64,000 nucleotides of DNA, from the NCBI RefSeq assembly GCF_035046485.1, contig NC_085137.1, forward strand, positions 374,604,706 through 374,668,705, written 5' to 3'. A program made the translations under genes and the position numbers. The notes beneath the pieces are model-generated. The model was not told the DNA's origin and did no database searches. It worked only from the letters and a program-made list of their open reading frames with translations. The DNA is from Aedes albopictus. Lineage: Eukaryota > Arthropoda > Insecta > Diptera > Culicidae. Below are positions 56,575-64,000 of this stretch, piece by piece (the first letter of the stretch is position 1; each line of letters opens with the position of its first letter).

Positions 56575-56662
56575 ATCATTTCAAAATCAGTTCGTGGGCC
56601 GCACAAAACCTGCTTGAGAGTCGCATGCATGCTGCCAGTGGGCCGCGGTTTGGTGATCACTG
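56575..56662. mobile_element. right end of a hAT-like element
   Basis: Reading inward on the minus strand: CAGTGATCACCAAACCGCGG, then CCCACTGGC and, further in, a GGGCCGCAC-type repeat. This is typical of hAT termini. The following 8 bases, TTTTACAG, are a candidate duplication, but no left terminus was found. Confidence 0.5.
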
Positions 56663-56751
56663 TTTTACAGTGAATCAAACAATTGTCCATACAGCAAACT
56701 TTTTGTCAACATAATTTTTCATTCAACTGTTTTTAATTTTTTTATGCGTCA

Positions 56752-57013
56752 AAAAATTTTTATGGTAATCAGCATGACCATGCTGAGGGTGACGGGTTCG
56801 ATTCCCGGTCGGTCCAGGATCTTTTCGTAAAGGAAATTTCCTTGACTTCCTTGGGCATAGAGTATCTTCGTGCCTGCCACACGATATACACATGCAAAAT
56901 GGTCATTGGCAGAGGAAGCTCTCAGTTAAAAACTGTGGAAGTGCTCATAGAACACTAAGCTGAGAAGCAGGCTTTGTCCCAGTGAGGACGTTACGCCAAG
57001 AAGAGAGAGAGAG
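56752..57013 (+). mobile_element. Feilai-like SINE, 5'-truncated
   Basis: Carries GACGGGTTCGATTCCCGGTC (B box), CAGGATCTTTTCGTAAAGG and GCAGGCTTTGTCCCAGTGAG, ending in AAGAAGAG then GA repeats. The tRNA-like head lacks its first part. ATGCGTCAA flanks it (56744 and 57014), a short duplication fitting retroposition. It is inserted in sequence homologous, in reverse, to 59400-59600. Confidence 0.85.
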
Positions 57014-57189
57014 ATGCGTCAATCAAAAACGCTGAAATTTTGACAAATCATGAATCATATGTTAAAGCTCCATTGGAAAAATGTTGAGAGAGATCGAATA
57101 AGTTTTCTGAAAGTTATAGAACTTTTAGTAAAACTTTTAAAATTTTTGAACACATTAGGCCGGAACAAATCTCATTTTCTTCTTTTGTC

Positions 57190-58195
57190 ACTTTGGTCAT
57201 AGACTCGTCAAGGGGGAGGGATTTTTTTTTCTGTTCGGGTGAGCCACTGCGACCAGTATTTAGATCTTTTGTGGCATTACCCGTATCCTTAGTATTTAGT
57301 GCATGTCGTACTACTCCATTGTCATTGAGAGGCAATGAAGCATCGATTTCTGTACAGTTCCTGTTTTGTTATCCCAGAGGTGCAAGAAATCGATTGCGAT
57401 GAAAAGGTCCAGTTATCATAAAGATTTAAATCACAGTGAAAGTGCGCCCCTAATCTAAAATAATCTATTTTAATTCTGAGAAAAACAAAACGGTGGTACT
57501 GATACTTATCCATGCATCGGAACTCTAGCCCCATCCATGTCTTGCTTCTAGTTTAGTCCCAGGACAACAAAGAAAAACCCGGGACTTTAGGCTAGTTGCA
57601 AAACTCTGTCAAATTAGAGAATGTGTTCTACAATAAGAATGCACGTGAGTCCTTGAATTACCAGAACTTAACAGTCCTTGATAGGTTAGTACGCAGTTAG
57701 ATACGTAAAGCATGTTTGTTTTCCTAACATCAAGTGTAGTCTCGGGTGGGCAAAGTCCGAGTCTTAAACTATCAGCAAGGCAGAATAAATGCAATTTTAG
57801 AAACTGTCACCAGTAACAAGGACTTTGTACCATGAATCCTTATTACCAAAACACATTACCCCAACTTGACAAACCGGATGTCACTAGGGTTCGGTTTGGT
57901 AGATCTTGAACCGTAACGCAACACATAAAGGCGATCTACCTACGTAACGGGCTCCGTTAAAGATCGAGTATATTTTAAACCCCCTCAACCATTCATCCAT
58001 CAGCACGGGTCGCCTGACACCTTGGATTGGGGTTCCCTGTTTAGTGGACTTTTACCTCCGGAACAGGTAGTCCGTAGTGTTATTCTTAGCCAATTGAGAC
58101 AACCGCTACCGACACTACACAGCTATCTAGGCTGATCGGGAAAAGCAGTTAACATTGATGGTTAACTTCTAAACGAGCCCGTTCAGCCAGCAGGG
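57190..58195 (-). mobile_element. probable LINE 5' UTR and ORF1 start
   Basis: Read on minus from 58195: CCCGATCAGCCTAGATAGCT, a GC-rich leader, GTGTCGGTAGCGG, then about 700 bp leading to a short open frame (57114-57335; MPLNDNGVVRHALNTKDTGN...) running into A-rich sequence. The style (GC-rich leader, long UTR, hydrophilic ORF1 start) fits a Jockey-like or similar non-LTR retrotransposon, but no RT is present to prove it. The 3' part is missing. Confidence 0.35.
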
Positions 58196-58890
58196 AGGGA
58201 TGATAAATAATAAATGTATTTGATGAAAAATTACCCGAACAATAGGAAGTAAGCAGCTGCGCTTATGCTAAAGTGCCGGTAGTGGCGCTTTTCTGATAAA
58301 TGCGGTAAACGTGATAACAGTGTAAACACGCACAAAAGTTTGCGCTACGGAATCATAGACGGCGCTCGTGTTCCATGTGTTTTTCACATATACAGCGGCG
58401 CCGCCTGGCACCTACCCACTCGAAACATCATGCGCAACACGGGTGGAAAATGCCAGTCAAAAAAAAAGAAGTAAACAACTTCAAATTTGTATGGTGATGT
58501 AATCAATTCTCTGTTACTGCAATGAATCCAGAAGAAACGCGTAGGGATAATGATTTTGTTTCTAATTTGCAACTTTTTGCCCCAAGGCACAAATCGCTGC
58601 GATGCGTAACAAGTGCAAGCCAGCGATTTGTCCATAGAAGAAAAATGATTTTACTTTTAATGTGGTGGCGCCATCTCTGAGAAAAACAAGCTTTGATTTC
58701 TTACTATTAGACAAAATCGTCAAACTCATCGGATTTGTTAAGAAATTTTCTCGACGACTCTGATTTCACCTTAAAATTTATTATTTTTTTTTGAATAATT
58801 TATTTGTATCCCCCCTCAAAATGTCGAATTCCAACAAAAATTCCCGAGGGGGGGGGGTGACATGAGAGAAAATCGAAATTTGTGTCAGCC
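58196..58890. other. unassigned stretch
   Basis: GC-richer around 58300-58420 (CAGCGGCGCCGCCTGGCACC near 58391; a related TGGTGGCGCCATCTCTGAG near 58662). Those two may be the ends of a MITE. The minus-strand frame 58384-58635 is unrecognised. A G11 run is at about 58848. Confidence 0.4.
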
Positions 58891-58892
58891 TT

Positions 58893-59402
58893 ATTGAAAC
58901 TTTATATCTCAATATGTACTCGATGACATTTTTTCAATTTTTTTTGTGTTACATCTTATACCTAAAGATTTCATATGCAGCTATTTTTGAGGTTTTATAT
59001 TTACTACAAAATATATGAAAAAAGTGCTTATGTAGTTGACGATGTTTAAAAGTTTACCATATTTTGCACATATAATCTGCCAAACGTTTTCTACCAATAA
59101 AAGTGCATTAACTGAACGAAAAACCCATTGGACCTACTCTTCATATGTAGTTAAGTAGGTCCTGTATAAAAATATTACATTAAGAGAGTTTAAAAAAGTT
59201 GAAAACACTTGACACTTTTATTGATCAAAATATGATAAATTTCCAAATGACACTCTGAACATATACAGAGTTTTCATATTTTTTGTAATGAGTATAAAAC
59301 ATCAAACGAAGCTGCATATGAAAACCTCAGGTATAGGCTGTAACACAAAAAAATGAAAAAGTTTCATCAAGTACATATTGAGATATAATGTTTTAAAAAT
59401 GT
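58893..59402. repeat. 510-bp inverted repeat with ~120-bp arms
   Basis: Arms about 58893-59015 and 59268-59402: TATATCTCAATATGTACT, TGTGTTACATC/AGCCTATACCT and TTCATATGCAGCT on the left, each met by its reverse complement on the right at about 80-85 percent identity. No TIR-type sharp end was found, so it may be the inner part of a larger foldback element. Confidence 0.65.
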
Positions 59403-60162
59403 GTTCAAAAATCTATGAGGTTTTACTAAAAGTTCTATAACTTTCAGAAAACTAATTCGATCTCGCTCAAAATTTTACCAGTGGAGCTTCAGCGTTTTTG
59501 ATTGACGTATAAAAAAGTTATAAACATTTAAAGGAAAGTTTATTTTGACCGAAAAATTACTGTATGTACGGACAATTGTTTGATACACTGTAAATGATAG
59601 TGTAGCCAAAAACATGCTTGTTAGGTTATGGAATAGGGGAACAGAGCCCAAAATGCCAAGATGGGGTAAAATGGCCCAGCTCATAAAATCATTCCTGAAT
59701 GGGTCTTGATCATTAGTATTGGTAATCTAATCTAACGTATCTTGACACCAACGTTTGCATCGAACATTCTTCTAGAAGCTAGGCCACGAAACCCACGAAA
59801 AATCTTTTGATTTCCCAATGAAAACTGGCAACTTCCGGTTTTTCGTGCTTGCAATTAAGGTTTTCTAGTGATTTTATTACCAGCCAAGTGTTTCCAACGA
59901 GATTGAGGCACGCATGGAGACGCATGATTGTTGATGTCTACGCTTTTCATGTTAGGGGTCATTCAAATATTATGACCATCGTTTTGTGGGGAGGGGGGTA
60001 ACACTCCATTTATTGAGTATACGAAAAAGCGGGACAGAGGGGGAAAAGGAGTCGGAAATGCCCGAAAACTGATGGACGTAATTTTTGAATGTTTTCATGA
60101 AGTGGTATCTTACCCCACGGCAGATGGTCGTTTTGCACCACCTCCGTTTTACGAATCAGTTT
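59403..60162. other. repeat-derived stretch, no gene
   Basis: 59403-59605 is a reverse-complement relative of 56650-57160 (shared CAATTGTTTGAT, TTTTTGATTGACG, TTCTATAACTTTCAG). TAGGGGAACAGAGCCC at 59634 followed by GATGGGGTAAAATGGCC looks like the left end of a TA-type MITE whose right end is not seen; GGGGTAAAATGCC-type motifs recur near 60108 and 60730. Confidence 0.4.
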
Positions 60163-60283
60163 TTAACCCTCGAGCGATCGCGCTGTTGTATTTTGTACAA
60201 CACGTTGAAAAAATCTCGCTTTTTGTACTCAGCATTAGCGGTGCTGACGCAGGTAGTCAACCGCGCGAGTTACGGAAGGTTAA
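60163..60283. mobile_element. 121-bp TTAA MITE, copy 2
   Basis: From TTAACCCTCGAGCGATCGCG to GCGAGTTACGGAAGGTTAA. Opposite in orientation to 45449-45572 and about the same length. TTAA at both ends. Confidence 0.75.
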
Positions 60284-60426
60284 AGTCGCTAAAAATCGAT
60301 GAAAGTACAGTAATTTAGTGAAATTTTTTGCTGAAATACCGAGCAAATATTGTCTAGTTGCTGTTACCACTTTGAAAGTCTAACAAATGAGACTAATTAT
60401 CATTGAAAACGATGAAAGTTTGAAAA

Positions 60427-60712
60427 GGGCCCATATAGCCGAGGCGGTAAACGCACGGGTATTCAGCATGACCATGCTGAGGGTGACGGGTTCGATTCCC
60501 GGTCGGTCCAGGATCTTTTCGTAAAGGAAATTTCCTTGATTTCCTTGGGCATAGAGTATCTTCGTGCCTGCCACACGATATACACATGCAAAATGGTCAT
60601 TGGCAGAGGAAGCTCTCAGTTAATAACTGTGGAAGTGCTCATAGAACACTGAGCTGAGAAGCAGGCTTTGTCCCAGTGAGGGCGTTACGCCAAGAAGAAG
60701 AAGAAGAAGAAG
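60427..60712 (+). mobile_element. Feilai-like SINE, full length
   Basis: 286 bp. tRNA-like head (GGGCCCATATAGCCGAGGCG, with A box, and GACGGGTTCGATTCCCGGTC, B box), body with CAGGATCTTTTCGTAAAGG and TTCGTGCCTGCCACACG, and an AAG triplet tail (about six). Perfect 12-bp duplication AAAGTTTGAAAA at 60415-60426 and 60713-60724. Feilai was described in Aedes aegypti as a tRNA-related SINE with a triplet tail; the match is from memory of its style, not a search. The intact duplication implies recent insertion. Confidence 0.88.
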
Positions 60713-60724
60713 AAAGTTTGAAAA

Positions 60725-62934
60725 ATGGCATTTTACCCCACATATACAGAAACATTAATTTAAGTTCGAGAGAAGACTATCAAAAGCTGCCAACTTCCAA
60801 AACGATTTGGCGCGAACGGCGACTAAATCATCATCAAGCAACGTGATTCAATGCCATGTTGATATATTTGATGAAAACATAAACATCAAAGCTGTGCTAT
60901 AACTGCACCCAACAAACTAACCGATTCCTTCCATCCCTATAATTATCCAATTCTGCCCGCCGATACATATTGACCTATCTCAACATTCCAAAACACCTTT
61001 GAGCAAAATACAGGCTGCGGGGTAGCAAACAAAGAGCCAGCAGCAGGTTTCCTTCTTCCAACCGACCAAACGATGGATTCCCACAAAACACAACCCGCGC
61101 CCGCGCCACCGTAATCAGACAAGCACATCTAACTCAAACGAAAGCAAAATCAGGAAACAAGGGCTTTCGCCGTCGTCGTCCGTCTCTCCAGGCACGTACG
61201 AACAACAACAGCATAGGTACTCTGCTGAGGAAGATGATGGGGGCACACCGTGGGGTCAACTCGAAATGTTTACGATCGTCGTCGTAGAGTCAGCCCCAGC
61301 CAGCCCCCATCTCGCAGCAGCAGCGAGTTGGAAAATTCAGCATGCAGCCAAACGAGATTCATGGGAGCTGCTGTGGGGTTTCGGAGCGGGAGAAAGACTT
61401 GCACTGATGCCGGCGCGGTCGCTCTCACTTTCGTTTGCGGGGTGTTTGGGGGCTTCGTCTCGATCGCGGCGGTCGTCGGTCGGTTGTGGTGATCGTCGTC
61501 TAGATCGTGATCACGTCGACAAGGGAGAATACCGCGAGCTGGCAGATCTCTGTTTGGACTTTCTCTCGCTCCGCGATCTCCGCGATGCTAATTTCTCCCT
61601 CGAACGTGTACAAGATTGGAGAAAGAGCGACATTTGTTGGGGCTAGCCTCCAAGAGATTGAGGCTTGGGAGTTTGGGAGCCTATGGTTTGTCGGGGTGGT
61701 TGGTAACCAGATCTTCCAAATTTGGATAACCCGCCGATCAGTCTTACGGTGACGGTTGTGTACGCGAGTTCAATACCGCTTGATAAACGATCATAACGAA
61801 AAGAGCGTGTGGAATGTTTTTGACGAACTGGAATTTCGGCGTTGTGTGATTCTAGCGTTGCGTAATCGAGGAAGATCGGGAAGAGAAAAAGGGATAAACA
61901 TGGAAGGATTTTTCTACCTGACTACCGGTTGGACCTGATTCGGAACATCCTTCGTGGCGGCAGGGGCAAAGGGAATGAATGCATTCAACTGACTTCTTGG
62001 GAGAAACAACTTGAAATTGGATTGTTTTGTGAAGTTTTCGTCGAATCGTTACAGCCATCATTAAGTTGATGGAACAGTCGTTAAATACGATACAATGCTC
62101 TGGCATCACCATTGTGAGAATTCCTTGAAGAAGAAATCAGTGAAAGAAGGACGGAACATAGATGTGAAGATACCCAAAGACGAATCTGGATGGAACGAAA
62201 TGATTTTGAACAACGAGAAATAGATTACTATGCGCCTATCATAGTACCTTCATCTATGCTCATGTGGGATCTTTCCATTCAAACAGATTCTGGCTCATTT
62301 CGGGACAGATGCAGAGGTGATCGAGGTACACCTCTGCTTCGGTAGCCAATGGGACATCAGTAGGAATTGGAGACTCTCGGTGTGTGATTGTGCTCTGGAG
62401 TGACAAAACGCTATCAGTTTCTGACAACAGTTATGTATGCTAAAAAGAGTGATGCAAGTGATCTTTTGATGTGGATGTAACCTTCTAATGGCATTATCGA
62501 ATTCAACATTGCGAAAACAGGAAGTGAAATAACCAAAGTGCAACTGAAGAAACCACTCACCCCAAAAGGTACATGCGTAATCCTTCGACTCCGAAGCAAA
62601 TCGAATTGGGGCAAATCCAAGAGAAGAAAAAAAAATCCCCAAGCAATGTAGTGAAAGTGGAAGTTTTAAAACCTTCATGTTCATCTGAGAAAAAAAAGAA
62701 TCGATTTTATTGTGCAACCTTACTGTCGGACAGCAAAAACAAAAAAATAAAGAGAAACCCGCAGTTTTGCATTACATCCAAGGATACCCAATTTCGCTCG
62801 GAGTACGGATTCTTGCTGAGCTGTTTTGTTCGTCTCAGCGCATCGACAGCGACATCTACGCCGCCGACGTGTGCGTTACCTTCACATTTTGCGGATCTGA
62901 ACGTGCGGCGCCGTGAGCGGAGAAAATCATCGAA
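60725..62934. other. GC-richer unassigned region, possible host 5' flank
   Basis: 61000-61660 has CGTCGTCG and CCAGCC runs and several overlapping frames on both strands (for example plus 61266-61646, 126 codons); 62295-62717 minus has a 140-codon frame. None shows a domain, signal peptide or conserved motif that I know. No transposon boundary is visible over about 2.2 kb, which is rare in this window and makes unique host DNA plausible. Confidence 0.4.
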
Positions 62935-62940
62935 ATGAAG
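62935..62940 (+). other. possible start codon directly before a splice donor
   Basis: ATCGAAATGAAG followed by GTAAGATCG at 62941: an ATG in good insect context followed after two codons by a strong donor consensus. Such tiny first coding exons exist, and the upstream sequence is GC-rich like a 5' UTR. No acceptor or downstream exon is seen in the remaining kilobase. Weak evidence. Confidence 0.2.
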
Positions 62941-64000
62941 GTAAGATCGCCGATGGGTCAGTCAGTTCCTTTCAGTTCGTTTGCATCTTGTCTTGGTCCC
63001 CGCGGTGTTTTTGTCCGAATTGCGCGCGGCCGAGAGCGAGAGCGGTCCACGAACGGAACCGGCTTTTGATATGTTTGTGATTTTTTTTTTGGTGGCGTGC
63101 TGTTTTAATGCTCTCATGCGTTAAAAGGCCAATTGCATGGTTACGATTATTGTCCTCGAGTTATTTTATGGAAAGGTTGTTTTATGCATCGGAAAATACA
63201 GATTGAGCCTAAGCAAAATGTTCGCGCTAATTTGAAATGCACTGATTGAAATAAGCTAAAGTAATTTCGTCCAAGTATACTAATATAGTTATAAGAATTA
63301 TAAAAGACTCATTGTTAGAAACGAGCAAACATTTCGGCTAGCATTTTTTTTTCCTAGAGGAGGCTCAAACGGAGTCTGAGTCAAGATGGCTTGAAGCTTG
63401 AATGCACCCCAGACACATATGGGATATAAATATGATAATCCGAAGCCATCTATCTCTTTTATTTCAGCATTTTTTTCATATTTCAAAAACCATTAAACTG
63501 GTTAGACTACACTATAGAGATAAAAACTAAAATATTTTGAATTAAAATATATTTGCTTGTACTTTTAAATAAAAATAAATTTTTGACAACTATGCGACTA
63601 TAAGAGATTTCCAGAAATAATTTGGTTTCTATCATGTCTTGGGTGATTTCTGGCAAAGCTTAAACAGGCATTTCTCAAAGAATATTTTAGCAAAATTTCT
63701 ACCACGGAAAGCTTTCAGCGCAATTCAGAGAAAAACAAACCGTAAACCGTTCAAAAATCATGCTGATCGGTTTATCCGCTCGTGAGATTTGATACCTCAA
63801 ATTAAATTCAAACTCATTTTTATACATAGAGATTACTAAAAATTCTTTCAGTGATATCGTAAAATATGTTTTTGCAATTCAGCACTATAAATTTCATTTT
63901 ATACTGGCCGTTTTAGTACGATAATGGCCTACTGTTCCGCACTAACCCAAACAACTGCATTATGATTCATAATGCAACTCCTTTCGGTTGCATTATGAAA
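62941..64000. other. GC-rich then AT-rich stretch; palindromic motif at window end
   Basis: 62941-63070 is GC-rich (GCGCGCGGCCGAGAGCGAGA near 63022). 63071-63950 is AT-rich with no gene. At 63956-63976 TGCATTATGATTCATAATGC is a near-perfect palindrome, and GTTGCATTATGA recurs at 63987; this looks like the start of a repeat cut by the window edge. Confidence 0.45.

Noticed and set aside
60427..60512. Functional tRNA gene with intact B box
   Set aside because: It continues directly into a SINE body with triplet tail and target-site duplication; a second copy exists at 56.77 kb.
59634..60740. Complete TA-type MITE with GGGGTAAAATGGC motifs
   Set aside because: Only a left-like end was found; no matching right terminus lies before 60.8 kb and a SINE and TTAA MITE intervene.
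62295..62717. 140-codon minus-strand open frame
   Set aside because: No domain or conserved motif, ordinary composition for the region, and opposed by another frame at 62573-62938.

Overview
The window is eukaryotic, AT-rich and almost entirely repetitive. It is most likely from an Aedes mosquito. The best species clue is two copies of a tRNA-headed SINE ending in AAG triplets that I recognise as Feilai-like (one is flanked by a 12-bp target-site duplication). A Tc1/mariner-type pseudogene with DD37E spacing and a dense landscape of nested MITEs and hAT elements agree with this. I recognise no intact host protein-coding gene, rRNA or functional tRNA. Most open frames lie in simple repeats, satellites or palindromes.

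Layout. 1-1.3 kb: an inverted-repeat element carrying a nested MITE. 1.8 kb: a tRNA-like SINE head. 3.0-5.5 kb: GC-richer unassigned DNA with a short LINE relic. 5.5-8.6 kb: a MITE holding a 96+8+96 bp foldback, then a palindromic element made of 150-bp tandem units facing each other. 9.7-12.4 kb: a TA-flanked MITE and a 1.4-kb element with a 294-bp duplication of one end. 12.4-16.5 kb: a decayed plus-strand non-LTR retrotransposon (endonuclease, RT, C-terminal region) split by three MITEs, each of whose removal restores the local reading frame.

16.9-26.4 kb is the most striking object: a 9,464-bp hAT-like element with matching ends (CACTAGCGTGC) and a perfect 8-bp target-site duplication (AGCATAAC). 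It has no recognisable transposase. It is filled by a 6.3-kb array of a 12-bp unit (GAATTCCTCCAG) and a 2.7-kb array built on ATGGTGC, which has a roughly 280-bp sub-period inside a roughly 1.1-kb higher-order period. The ATGGTGC motif also occurs, inverted, just inside the element ends.

27.7-35.6 kb: a broken DD37E mariner; a 12-mer-filled element with CAGGTATGTTCCG ends (second copy at 51.3-55.9 kb, itself split by a 2-kb hAT); a 1.8-kb noncoding element sharing the first 12 bp of the mariner terminus; and nested MITEs. 35.6-36.2 kb is a (TTC)n block. 36.45-37.54 kb is a hAT with a perfect 8-bp TSD. 38-46.8 kb holds more MITEs, a degenerate GGTTTCAGGGG satellite, a roughly 165-bp tandem repeat and a retroposon present once singly and once as a 120-bp-arm hairpin. 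49.3-51 kb is a second, half copy of the 150-bp satellite element. 56-60.7 kb holds Feilai SINEs and a probable LINE 5' fragment. 60.7-64 kb is GC-richer, SINE-free at its right, and is the likeliest place for host promoter or 5'-UTR DNA, but I can name no gene there.

A theme links many of the elements: noncoding transposons in which a terminal or subterminal motif is reiterated internally, from a few copies (GGGGAGACTTGATCCC, CATTCACCGTG, CCGTTTTTGTCA, the AACCGAAC-type motif) to a full satellite array (ATGGTGC). All boundaries were read by eye. Superfamily names rest on TIR and TSD signatures, not on searches.
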